Shown piece after piece: positions 8,179-17,020 of a stretch of DNA of 64,000 nucleotides. The notes under the pieces are model-generated. The model made no database searches. It was not told the DNA's origin and saw nothing but the letters and a program-made list of their open reading frames with translations. This stretch comes from Flavobacterium sangjuense (lineage in GTDB: Bacteria; Bacteroidota; Bacteroidia; Flavobacteriales; Flavobacteriaceae): the NCBI RefSeq assembly GCF_004797125.1, contig NZ_CP038810.1, positions 1,054,001 to 1,118,000 on the forward strand, in the 5' to 3' direction. Position 1 is the stretch's first letter, and the number at the start of each line of letters is the position of its first letter. The position numbers and the translations under genes were made by a program.

Positions 8179-10581
8179 CTATTTCAGTAATAGCTTTTTA
8201 GTAACTTTAGTATTGTTCTCAGAAGTTAATTCTACTAAATATAATCCTCTGGCAAAATTGGATACATCAACGTTAATATCGCGAAGCGTATTTTTATTTA
8301 AAGTATAAACTCTTTTTCCGGACACTTCATAAATCACAACAGTTGCTATTTTATCGTTGGCAGCCGAATTTGAAATGGCAACCATATCAGTTGTTGGATT
8401 TGGATACAAAGAAATTGTATTGGTGTTGAAAGTAGGATTGCCTAATGTCAACACAAATTCAGTTTCAAACTGATTCGTTACTATAGGCGGATTATAATCA
8501 AAATAAATAGAAGCCCTATTTGGAATCATATCTCCAATAGCATAACCCGCTTTTGGTTTTATTCTAAAATAAACAAAACCATGGCTTTCGCTTGGGTTTA
8601 ATGAAGTTGGAGGTAAATTAATGTTGTAAAAATGCCATGTCAATTGAGTTCCAACCCGTTTTGTGTCAACGTTATGACTTGCACCAAGCATTTCAAAAGT
8701 ATTTTCGTCCAATTGATAGTCTAAAGCGTCTTGAACTTTTACGAATTCGGCATCAGCACTTCCGGTATTTTCAAATTGGATGGTGTAATACAAATAATCA
8801 TTGGACGTAAAAGCACTATGGACAATTTTCCCTCCATGCGATTCCATTTTATCATTTGGATCATACGAGCCAACTATAGTTTGGGTTACTGAAGAGCTAT
8901 TGTTAGCCAGATTTATGTCATTTGCAATTTGAACCGTAACATTGTTGGTTAGCAAATCACCTAAATTAACAGTGGGAATAGTTGGTACAGCAAAATTTAC
9001 TAACAAATACCTACTTTCAAAAGGGCCTAAATTGGTAAAGTCATAAGTAAATCCGGTAGCTGTTGCTGTAGTTCCTGTTTGAGATATGGATGTGATGCTT
9101 AAATTAGGGTCTTTGGTGAATGTAATTGTTCCATTTGGGATGGTTTGCGATCCATTATTTTGATAATAAATAACATTACCATAAGAAAATCCGGGTCTTG
9201 GTTGTCCGGATGGACATAGGGTTACTTGAGCGTCAACATGAGGCAACACATTCACGATAGGAAAATACAAATAAGTAGCTCCACTTCCGGTCGGAATAGT
9301 AATATCATTATGAGAAACTGCCGAAGTGTAATAGGTGCTAAAATCGGCATTTATATCAAAGCTGATGTCATAGGAATTAGTCGGATTTGAATCAAAAATA
9401 AAATATGAACCGTCATTACTATACCCGTATTGATTGCTTCCGGAATCATTGAGCTGATACACAAAATTACCATGGTTAAAATCGACTTCTCCTGTGTCTT
9501 TTATGCCATTATTGTTGCTGTCTAAAAAAGCATTTAAAATCAAACTTTCTGCACATTCTGCATTGTCTTCACAATCAACCATGCAAAAACTTATAGGTGC
9601 CGACGGTTCTGAGTAGCCACCAGAACAGTATGAACTTACAGAGGCCGTGTAACAATGGTCTGGCTGTAATGTCATGGTAACTATTCCTGGTCCTGAAAAA
9701 ACGGTATAGGTAACTCCGGTATCCGAAGTTAGTGTAATTAAGGCGCCAGACGAAAAAGGTGTGCTGTTCCATGTTAGTATCGCAACAGTGTCCGATACGT
9801 TTGAAACTGCTAAGCCAGTTGGGACTTCACAGGGAATCGGATTGCAGGTTACATTAGCCACCCAGCCTGCTGCGTTAATAGTTGCATCGCTTCTAAACCT
9901 AAAAGTCAAACAGCCATCTGACGAGGAAGAGGTAAACGAACCTGGAACGGTGGTACCCCAATAACCACCGGGTTGACCACCAGGTACACTCCCTGCCGGG
10001 TTGCTGCTCGAAATTTGTGGTGACGTAACGGAGTTTCCATCATAAACATATAAAGCATCGTGTGAAGCTTGTGTATTGAATGAGACAAAAGTTACAACAA
10101 CAGCATCACCAGGATTACTCGGGCATATGGTTGTCGTAGTATCAGAATTATTGGCATAGTTAGCGCTAACACCGCCTGAATCTACATAATTGCCTCCGCA
10201 AACTGGTGGCGCAGAAAGCGTTGTAGCCGAGACAAGATTTGACCAGTTGCTATATTCTCCGCCGCAATCCGATCTTACATAGAAATCATAAGTAGTATTT
10301 GGATTCAAACCAGTAACTACAAACGGATTGACTGACGATACTAACCAACCTGTTGTTGATGGTAATGGAGCAGGTACGCCTGCTGGTAGAACGAGTACAT
10401 TCCATAATGTTGCCGTCCCGTTTTCAACCCAATTTAAAGTTACTGAATTAAAGGTTATAGCTGAAGCACTATTTAATGTTGGATCCGGACAAGTAAGTGT
10501 TTCCTTTTTTTCATAAGACTTGGAAAAACTGACATAGAAACTAAAAAAAAGGACTAAACTATAAAGTAATTTTTTTTTCAT
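8179..10581 (-). CDS. secreted FN3/CUB multidomain protein with T9SS type A sorting signal
   Basis: This 800-residue protein has an N-terminal signal sequence (MKKKLLYSLVLFFSFYVSFS). One FN3-like block (about 32-122), one CUB-like block (about 127-246) and a second FN3-like block (about 248-335) follow. Next comes a stretch with LDSNNNGIKDTGE, a calcium-loop-like motif as in SdrD B-type repeats, then DUF11-like strands and the conserved SYDPNDKMESHGG segment. The T9SS signal has YPNPTTDMV and GLYLVEL and ends KKLLLK. Its last 400 or so residues are nearly the same as those of the preceding gene at 10591, showing duplication with exchange of N-terminal modules. It ends 10 bp before the alternative start of the following gene and begins 9 bp after the preceding stop, so the three are almost certainly one transcript. 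Confidence 0.85.
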   Translation of the reverse strand: MKKKLLYSLVLFFSFYVSFSKSYEKKETLTCPDPTLNSASAITFNSVTLNWVENGTATLWNVLVLPAGVPAPLPSTTGWLVSSVNPFVVTGLNPNTTYDFYVRSDCGGEYSNWSNLVSATTLSAPPVCGGNYVDSGGVSANYANNSDTTTTICPSNPGDAVVVTFVSFNTQASHDALYVYDGNSVTSPQISSSNPAGSVPGGQPGGYWGTTVPGSFTSSSSDGCLTFRFRSDATINAAGWVANVTCNPIPCEVPTGLAVSNVSDTVAILTWNSTPFSSGALITLTSDTGVTYTVFSGPGIVTMTLQPDHCYTASVSSYCSGGYSEPSAPISFCMVDCEDNAECAESLILNAFLDSNNNGIKDTGEVDFNHGNFVYQLNDSGSNQYGYSNDGSYFIFDSNPTNSYDISFDINADFSTYYTSAVSHNDITIPTGSGATYLYFPIVNVLPHVDAQVTLCPSGQPRPGFSYGNVIYYQNNGSQTIPNGTITFTKDPNLSITSISQTGTTATATGFTYDFTNLGPFESRYLLVNFAVPTIPTVNLGDLLTNNVTVQIANDINLANNSSSVTQTIVGSYDPNDKMESHGGKIVHSAFTSNDYLYYTIQFENTGSADAEFVKVQDALDYQLDENTFEMLGASHNVDTKRVGTQLTWHFYNINLPPTSLNPSESHGFVYFRIKPKAGYAIGDMIPNRASIYFDYNPPIVTNQFETEFVLTLGNPTFNTNTISLYPNPTTDMVAISNSAANDKIATVVIYEVSGKRVYTLNKNTLRDINVDVSNFARGLYLVELTSENNTKVTKKLLLK
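8430..9545. repeat. duplicated tail module, copy 1 (pairs with 10850-11955)
   Basis: The stretch coding for the SdrD-like/DUF11-like tail of the 800-residue protein is visibly similar at DNA level to 10850-11955 in the next gene, with a nearly constant offset of about 2.41-2.42 kb. The stretch near 8630-8660 coding for the TWHFYNI region keeps long runs of identical bases. These are direct repeats in adjacent paralogues and could recombine. Confidence 0.75.
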
Positions 10582-10590
10582 TGGTTGGCT

Positions 10591-13401
10591 TTATTGGATG
10601 ATTAGTTTTTTGGTTTTTTTGATGTAGTTTTCCGCGATAATTTCAACAAAGTAAACTCCTTTGGCTAGAGCCGAAACGTCGATACTGGTTTGGACATTAT
10701 TTACATTCAAAATGCTTTTAACCGTTTTACCTGTTATATCATAGAATTGAATAGTATCAATTAGCAGATTGTTGTTTTGAGTGATATGCACAAATCCATT
10801 CGCCGGATTTGGATACAAATTAAATTCAGTGCTGCTAAACGAAGCGTTGCCCAATGTCAACACAAATTCGGTGTCAAACTGATTCGTCACAATTGCCGGA
10901 TTGTAATCAAAATATATTGAAGCAGTGTTTGGAATAACATCTCCAATGGCATAACCCGCTTTTGGTTTTATTTTAAAAGAAACAAAACCGTGACTTCCGA
11001 TAGGGTTTGAAGAAGTTGGAGGCAAATCAATATTGTAAAAATGCCATGTCAATTGAGTTCCAACTCTTTTAGTATCAACATTATGACTCGCGGAAATCAT
11101 TTCAAAAGTGTTTTCATCTAACTGACTGTTTAAGGCATCTTCAACCCTTACAAATTCAGCATTAGCAGTTCCTGTATTTTCAAATTGAATGGTGTAATAC
11201 AAATAATCATTGGAAGTAAAAGTACTATGGACAATTTTTCCTCCATGCGATTCCATTTTATCATTTGGGTCATAAGAACCAACTACAGTTTGGGTTGTTG
11301 AAGAACTGTTGTTAGAAAGGTTTATATCGTTGTCTATTTGGACAGTAACAGTATTGGTTACCAAATCACCAAGATTAACTGTTGGGATGGTTGGTACCAA
11401 AAATGTTACCTGTATATACCTAACTTCAAAAGGAGCCAAGTTGGTAAAGTCATACGTAAATCCTGTAGCTGTTGGTGTAGTCCCCGTTTGAGAAACAGAA
11501 GCAATGCTTATGGTTGGGTGTTTGGTAAATGTCAGCGTTCCACTAGGAATAGTTTGCGACCCATTATTTTGATAATAAATAGTAGTACCATAAGTAAACC
11601 CTGGTCTTGGCTGTCCGTAAGGACTGATAGTTACCTGAGCATCGACATGAGGCAGCACATTAACGATAGGGAAATACAAATAGTTTTCTCCGCTTCCATC
11701 AGGCAGTGTGATGTTATTATGTGAAACAGCTGAGGTATAATAAGTACTAAAATCAGCGTTTAAAGCAAAGCTGATATCATAAGAATTACTAGGATCTGAA
11801 TCAAATATATAATATGAACCATCATTACTCGTTCCGTATTGATTACTTCCTGAATCATTGACCTGATAAACAAAATTACCGTGATTAAAATCTACCTCAC
11901 CAGTGTCTTTTACCCCATTATTGTTGCTGTCTAAAAAGGCATCTAGCACTAATACTTCCGAACAGGCACCACTATCAGCACAATTTGGCATACAGATATT
12001 TAGAGTTGCCCAATCGCTGATTGTACTAGAGGGACAAAAAATTTTTACATATATAGTGTAGCAGGCATTTGGGCTTAAGCCTGTAAAATAAAAAATGGTT
12101 GAATTTATTGCGACTGCATCACTATCAGAAGGAGGAGGGCTTCCTTGTGGAACAAGAGAAATCAGACAGGTTCCAGTTCCTCCCAGTATATCCCAGCTTA
12201 CTGCAAACGATGTATCAGTAACAGCGCTTGTTGTTAAATTAATTGGCGCAGGACAGGAGCTAGCACAATTATGGGTATTCAAAGTTAAGGTCGTAATACT
12301 ACGACAACTGGTGGCTGGACTTATAACACTGGCGAAAAGTGTCTGTACAGGCGTGACTATTGGGACATAACCGCCATTTGGTATTGCATTAGCACCAATT
12401 TCAGCATCAGTCAAAGTTTCATGATAGGTAATTGTGAATCCTGTCGCTCCTCCGGTAATTTGATTATCGGCATCATGTAAATTATAGATTGGCAACTCCA
12501 TCACGTCACAAAATTGCAAGGTAGCAGGATTGGCAGGAGGATTAACAAAAACTGTAGCAACACTAGAGTCATCAATGCATGGCAGTATACCTGATATTAC
12601 ATAGGTAAATGAACTTGTAGTCGCTCCAATTTCATGAGTATAGGTTCCTGCACTGGCATTGAATATTCCACCTGAACCTCTAGTTCTTACCCATGTCCCG
12701 CCAGATTGTTCGCCAGTTATTACACTAAATAGATCAACAATCGTGGTACTGGTGTCGCATACTGCTATATTTCCGTCATTTCCGGCATTAGGCTGTGCAA
12801 TGATATTAATTGTAGTCACACTACTATCAGAGCTACAGGGAGCCAAACCTGTCACTGTATAAGTAAATGTACTTGTAGTTGCTCCTACTCCTGGAGTATA
12901 AGTACCCGCACTAGCATTGAAAGTTCCGCCAACTCCGGTAGTTCTTGTCCAAGTTCCGCCAGATTGCTCGCCAGTTATTAAACTATATAAATCAATAGTT
13001 GTTGAGCTTGTTTCACATACTGTTATGCTTCCATCAGTTCCGGCATTAGACTGCGCATTAACTACAAGATTCATTCCCGCCAAATGAATTTCGCTGAGAG
13101 CCGTGTTTATTATTCTGACACCAATAGTTTGTAGTCCGGGAGTAGTATTTACATAAGCGTTTGGTGTGGTAATTTCATTCGTGTTATTCGCCGAATCTGT
13201 ATCCGAAGGGTAAAAGTGAACCTCGTGAATGGCCGGATCAAGACCATCTAAAATTGTTGGAATTGTTGAAGTTAAATCAAAAACAGCCAATCCATCATTA
13301 GAAGCATCATCACAAACTGTCAGCGGAGGAAACATTCCCGGTGGTTGGGAATAAATAGTAAGGCTTAAAAATAAAAAGAGTAGTAGTAGAGCTTTTTTCA
13401 T
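10591..13401 (-). CDS. secreted modular protein with glue-like repeats, FN3 domain and T9SS type A sorting signal
   Basis: This 936-residue protein has a signal peptide MKKALLLLFLFLSLTIYSQ. After an N-terminal domain (about 20-120) come two near-identical blocks of about 80 residues, each with a GEQSGGTW motif and a FNASAGTYT motif. This repeat type is common in large flavobacterial surface proteins. A Cys-flanked region, one FN3-like domain and the same LDSNNNGVKDTGE plus SYDPNDKMESHGG tail as in the next gene follow. The C-terminus is a T9SS signal (YPNPANGFV, GVYFVEI, ending KKLIIQ). It is the first gene of the three-gene secreted set, starting 57 bp after the flavoprotein stop, so it may also be read through from upstream. 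Binding target unknown. Confidence 0.85.
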   Translation of the reverse strand: MKKALLLLFLFLSLTIYSQPPGMFPPLTVCDDASNDGLAVFDLTSTIPTILDGLDPAIHEVHFYPSDTDSANNTNEITTPNAYVNTTPGLQTIGVRIINTALSEIHLAGMNLVVNAQSNAGTDGSITVCETSSTTIDLYSLITGEQSGGTWTRTTGVGGTFNASAGTYTPGVGATTSTFTYTVTGLAPCSSDSSVTTINIIAQPNAGNDGNIAVCDTSTTIVDLFSVITGEQSGGTWVRTRGSGGIFNASAGTYTHEIGATTSSFTYVISGILPCIDDSSVATVFVNPPANPATLQFCDVMELPIYNLHDADNQITGGATGFTITYHETLTDAEIGANAIPNGGYVPIVTPVQTLFASVISPATSCRSITTLTLNTHNCASSCPAPINLTTSAVTDTSFAVSWDILGGTGTCLISLVPQGSPPPSDSDAVAINSTIFYFTGLSPNACYTIYVKIFCPSSTISDWATLNICMPNCADSGACSEVLVLDAFLDSNNNGVKDTGEVDFNHGNFVYQVNDSGSNQYGTSNDGSYYIFDSDPSNSYDISFALNADFSTYYTSAVSHNNITLPDGSGENYLYFPIVNVLPHVDAQVTISPYGQPRPGFTYGTTIYYQNNGSQTIPSGTLTFTKHPTISIASVSQTGTTPTATGFTYDFTNLAPFEVRYIQVTFLVPTIPTVNLGDLVTNTVTVQIDNDINLSNNSSSTTQTVVGSYDPNDKMESHGGKIVHSTFTSNDYLYYTIQFENTGTANAEFVRVEDALNSQLDENTFEMISASHNVDTKRVGTQLTWHFYNIDLPPTSSNPIGSHGFVSFKIKPKAGYAIGDVIPNTASIYFDYNPAIVTNQFDTEFVLTLGNASFSSTEFNLYPNPANGFVHITQNNNLLIDTIQFYDITGKTVKSILNVNNVQTSIDVSALAKGVYFVEIIAENYIKKTKKLIIQ
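10850..11955. repeat. duplicated tail module, copy 2 (pairs with 8430-9545)
   Basis: Second copy of the tail-coding module described for 8430-9545. The encoded protein tails differ at scattered residues only, for example NSQLDENTFEM against DYQLDENTFEM. Confidence 0.75.
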
Positions 13402-13458
13402 GGTTTGGTTCTTAAGGAAACCAAATTTAACTGATTTTGAGCAAACTACAATGTTAAA

Positions 13459-14712
13459 TTATAGGAAATCTTCTGTAATTGTTTGCGCCACTATAAAGCC
13501 CGAAGTCCAGGCGTTTTGAAAATTAAATCCACCCGTAATCGCATCGATATTTACGATTTCACCAGCAAAGAAAAGATTTTCATGCAGTTTACTTTCCATG
13601 GTTTTGAAGTTGATTTCTTTTAAATCAATGCCTCCGGCGGTTACAAATTCTTCCTTAAAAGTACTTTTACCATTTACCTGAAATTCGCCATTAGTGAGTT
13701 GGTTTGCCAAATCAGTTAATTGCTTTTTGGATAAGTCTGCCCATTTGGTTTCTGAATCAATATTTGATGCCAGAACCAAACTTTCCCATAAACGATTCGG
13801 AACCCGAGCGTTAGCGAACTGGCTGTTAAGCAAATCAAACGGAGATTTTTTGCTTACTGCTTTTTTTGCATGCTCTTGTTTAAGTTCTTTTAAAGTATCC
13901 ATTGCTTCTTCAAAAGTGACTTCGTTGAGCCAATTCACCTGAATTGTGAACTGATAATGTTTATCAAATAATTCCCGTGCGCCCCAAGCCGAAAGCCGTA
14001 AAATTCCCGGGCCGGACATTCCCCAATGTGTGATTAATAATGGACCGGAAGCTTCCAGTTTACTTCCCTTTACTTTCACTTTGGCGAAAGCCGAAAGTCC
14101 CATCAAATCTTTTATGCGGGTATCTTTTATATTAAACGTAAATAGGGAAGGAACCGGTGAAACGATACTGTGTCCAAGCTGCGTGAGCATATCCCAAATT
14201 TTTGGATTGCTTCCAGTGGTCATAATCAGTTTTTGGCAGGCAAACGTTTCGTGATTGGTTTCCACTTTCCAATAATTTTCCGCTTTGAAAATGGATTGTA
14301 CACTTTGACCTGTCAATACCTGGATTCCCAGTTTTTGCGTTGCCGTAAGAAAGCAATCGATAATCGTTTGTGAATTATCAGAAACAGGAAACATACGTCC
14401 GTCTTCCTCAATTTTTAATTCCACGCCATGCTTTTCAAACCACTCAATAGTATCGCCCGAACAAAACTGATGAAATGGTCCACGCAGTTCTTTTTCGCCA
14501 CGTGGATAAAACTTCACTAAATCATTCGGAACAAAACAGGCATGTGTCACATTGCATCTTCCGCCACCGGAAATACGGACTTTCTCCAGAACGGTTTTGC
14601 CTCTTTCGAGGATGGCAACTTTCAGCTTCGGATTGTTTTCTACGATATTAATTGCCGTGAAAAAACCAGCTGCACCGCCACCAACAATTATAATATCGAA
14701 GTTTGAATTCAT
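13459..14712 (-). CDS. HI0933-family NAD(P)/FAD-dependent oxidoreductase (BaiN-like flavoprotein)
   Basis: This 417-residue protein begins with an FAD-binding Rossmann motif IIVGGGAAGFFTA (about residues 8-20), followed by ERGKTVLEKVRISGGGRCNVTH, the signature of the HI0933/BaiN flavoprotein family. The C-terminal TGGFNFQNAWTSGFIVA segment closes the FAD site. Members are flavoenzymes of poorly defined function; some relatives reduce double bonds in bile acids, but nothing here points to that substrate. Its ATG overlaps the TGA of the upstream glycerophosphodiesterase gene by 4 bp (14709-14712), so the two are translationally coupled. Confidence 0.9.
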   Translation of the reverse strand: MNSNFDIIIVGGGAAGFFTAINIVENNPKLKVAILERGKTVLEKVRISGGGRCNVTHACFVPNDLVKFYPRGEKELRGPFHQFCSGDTIEWFEKHGVELKIEEDGRMFPVSDNSQTIIDCFLTATQKLGIQVLTGQSVQSIFKAENYWKVETNHETFACQKLIMTTGSNPKIWDMLTQLGHSIVSPVPSLFTFNIKDTRIKDLMGLSAFAKVKVKGSKLEASGPLLITHWGMSGPGILRLSAWGARELFDKHYQFTIQVNWLNEVTFEEAMDTLKELKQEHAKKAVSKKSPFDLLNSQFANARVPNRLWESLVLASNIDSETKWADLSKKQLTDLANQLTNGEFQVNGKSTFKEEFVTAGGIDLKEINFKTMESKLHENLFFAGEIVNIDAITGGFNFQNAWTSGFIVAQTITEDFL

Positions 14713-15368
14713 ATTCTATCCGGAAAATCTGTAATGATGCCGTCAACGTTTAACGATTTGACAAAGATAATATCTTCTTGTTCATTGATGGTCCAAGGAT
14801 AGACTTTAAAATTTTTGGATTGCATTTGGGTGACGTTTTCTGCTGTCAGCAAATGATAATACGGATGAACGGAATATGCTTTTATGAATTTGGCGAAAGC
14901 CAATGCTAAATCCAAATCGGTATTTGTCAAAACGCCAATCCGGATTTTATCATTCAGAAAATGGACTTGCTGCAAGGCATTCCAATCAAAACTGGAAACA
15001 ATGAAGTCGTCGTATTTCCAATGCTTTTCTGAAATATAGCGTTCGATAAGTTCAGCAACTTTATCAGCAGTTTCAAAAGTTTTGAGTTCAATATTGATAA
15101 AGCATTTTTGCTTGACCAATTCGAAAACGGATTCCAGAGTTGGAATGTCAAACGGTTTTAATTCTTTGGCACTGAAATCTTTTACCAAACCTTTTGCAGA
15201 AGTTGTTCGGTCAACGGTATCATCGTGAATCACCATCACTTTTCCATCCAGACTTAAATGAACATCGAGTTCAATTCCGTCAACGCCAAGTTCAATCGCC
15301 TTTTGGAATGATGCCAAAGTATTTTCGGCAACATGTCCTTTCGCACCGCGATGACCTATTTTGTGCAT
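14709..15368 (-). CDS. glycerophosphodiester phosphodiesterase family protein
   Basis: This 219-residue protein is a compact GDPD-type TIM barrel without a signal peptide. Catalytic elements are all present: HRGAKGHVAENTL with His5 and Glu14, ELDVHLSLDGKVMVIHDD with the metal-binding Glu/Asp and the second His, and FINIELKTF later in the barrel. The expected reaction is hydrolysis of glycerophosphodiesters to glycerol 3-phosphate and an alcohol in the cytoplasm. It starts 1 bp after the stop of the amylase gene and overlaps the flavoprotein gene by 4 bp, so it is likely co-transcribed with the end of the maltose operon, though no metabolic link is obvious. Confidence 0.92.
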   Translation of the reverse strand: MHKIGHRGAKGHVAENTLASFQKAIELGVDGIELDVHLSLDGKVMVIHDDTVDRTTSAKGLVKDFSAKELKPFDIPTLESVFELVKQKCFINIELKTFETADKVAELIERYISEKHWKYDDFIVSSFDWNALQQVHFLNDKIRIGVLTNTDLDLALAFAKFIKAYSVHPYYHLLTAENVTQMQSKNFKVYPWTINEQEDIIFVKSLNVDGIITDFPDRI

Positions 15369-15369
15369 C

Positions 15370-17016
15370 TTAAAGTTTTTCTAATAGAACAAGACCGAAA
15401 TCAGTATTGAGATTTACTTTTCCTTTAACAACCGTTGCCGTCTTTCCGGAATACGCATCTTTTACTTTGCTTCCGTTTGCGAAAACGGTTCCAACAGAAA
15501 TTGACTTTTGACCTTTGTCCAAATCTAATCCAACCACAACTTTATCCGAATATTTTCCTTTGGTAAATGTTCTGCTGAATACGTATGGTGAAGCTGAAAT
15601 TTGAGTATGAACCCCGCCACCAACAGCAGGATGGTTTTTTCTAAACTTGCCTAATTTCTGCCAATGCGATAAAACTTCTTTGGTCGTTTCGTTGTTGGCA
15701 ATATCATCCCAATTCATAAACGAACGCAAAGTCGCATCGCCTTGTGTGCCTTCGATATCTAGCGAACGCGCGCTTTCGTCACCATAATAAACTTGGGAAA
15801 TTCCCGGAGCCAATAATAATTTGGTGCCACTTTCAAAAGTTTTTTCTCTTTTTTTATCAAACGGATAACCATCATCATGTGAGGAAACATAGTTCATCAC
15901 GGTGTTGCCTTTTAAGTCATTTTGCAAGATGCCGGAATATTTGGAAAACAACTCTTCGTAGTTCATTTTGGCTTCATTTCTAAAATCAAAATTGATTAAA
16001 CCCGTAAAACCATTTTCAAAATAATTCACTTTTTTATCTCCAAAATCATAGAATTTTTTGTTCCCAATGTTATAGCCATAAACTTCTCCAACAGTAAAAA
16101 ACGGATTGTTATCCAACACTTTTTTTGGATTGTTTTTTTTGTATTCGGCGAAAGCCCTGTCACAAACCTTTTTGAAATCGGCCCAAACATCTTCAGTCGT
16201 GTGCTTGGCTGTGTCCACGCGGTAACCGTCAATTCCGAACTCTGTAATGTAATCCGAAAGCCATTTCATGATGTAATATTTTGGTGCTCTTGGATAACCC
16301 GTTTTTTTGAAGAAAGCATCAAGCGAAGCGACTTCTTTATCATAACGGCCTTCTTTTTTCCATTTATTGGCTAAGAAAGTTGGCAATTCAACATTTTCAT
16401 TGCTTTCTGTTTTTACATCCGGAAGATTGTCAACCAAAGTACAGTTGATATAAGTATCGTATGATTTATAAGTACATTTTGGCGAAGTACGAGCCCAATC
16501 ACTTGGATAAACAGAATCCTCCGGAGTTACCGGTCCGGTGTGATTGATAACAGCATCGAGCATAATTCTGATGCCACGAGCATGTGCTTTCTGTACCAAT
16601 TCGGCTAAATCTTTTTTTGTTCCAACATTTGGGTCAATTGCGCTCCAATCACGTGTCCAATAACCATGAAATGCATACGTAAATCCGGTTCCTTCATCAA
16701 CGCCATCATGTACTTGCTCAACAATTGGCGTCATCCAAATCACATTGATTCCAAGATTAGTGAAATAACCTTCATCCAGCTTTTGAATAATTCCGCGAAT
16801 GTCGCCGCCATCAAAACCGCGTAGTTTTCCGGTTGGTTTGTTTCTGTTGAAAGTGTGATTGTTGGTTTTATCGCCATCGTTAAATCTATCGGTAACGATA
16901 AAATATACATTTGAACTTTCCCAAACAAAAGGCGTTTTTGGAGTTGCCGACTTCTTTTTTTGAGCGAATGTAAATCCGCAAAACAAGAACGAAATTAGGA
17001 TGATTATTTTCTTCAT
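15370..17016 (-). CDS. secreted/periplasmic GH13 alpha-amylase
   Basis: This protein of about 548 residues begins at MKKIIILISFLFCGFTFAQ, a clear signal peptide; a TTG extension to 17031 is less likely because it adds polar residues before it. The GH13 catalytic motifs are GYRVDTAKH (nucleophile Asp), FFTVGEVYGY (acid/base Glu) and YVSSHDDGYPF (transition-state Asp), with AVINHTG as conserved region I. The TIM barrel is followed by a small beta domain. It should hydrolyse alpha-1,4-glucans in the periplasm or outside the cell. It starts 4 bp after the GH31 stop. No lipobox and no T9SS C-terminal signal are seen. Confidence 0.92.
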   Translation of the reverse strand: MKKIIILISFLFCGFTFAQKKKSATPKTPFVWESSNVYFIVTDRFNDGDKTNNHTFNRNKPTGKLRGFDGGDIRGIIQKLDEGYFTNLGINVIWMTPIVEQVHDGVDEGTGFTYAFHGYWTRDWSAIDPNVGTKKDLAELVQKAHARGIRIMLDAVINHTGPVTPEDSVYPSDWARTSPKCTYKSYDTYINCTLVDNLPDVKTESNENVELPTFLANKWKKEGRYDKEVASLDAFFKKTGYPRAPKYYIMKWLSDYITEFGIDGYRVDTAKHTTEDVWADFKKVCDRAFAEYKKNNPKKVLDNNPFFTVGEVYGYNIGNKKFYDFGDKKVNYFENGFTGLINFDFRNEAKMNYEELFSKYSGILQNDLKGNTVMNYVSSHDDGYPFDKKREKTFESGTKLLLAPGISQVYYGDESARSLDIEGTQGDATLRSFMNWDDIANNETTKEVLSHWQKLGKFRKNHPAVGGGVHTQISASPYVFSRTFTKGKYSDKVVVGLDLDKGQKSISVGTVFANGSKVKDAYSGKTATVVKGKVNLNTDFGLVLLEKL

Positions 17017-17020
17017 GGTT

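Noticed and set aside
4992..13401. Possible CRISPR-like repeats because of regularly recurring sequence
   Set aside because: The repeats are protein-coding modules of 250-400 bp or more with diverged copies, not short direct repeats with unique spacers.
14242..14249. AAACGTTT core inside the flavoprotein gene, and another at 55633-55640 inside POT copy 4
   Set aside because: Both are within coding sequence, far from promoters, and lack the flanking bases shared by the two operators near lacI.
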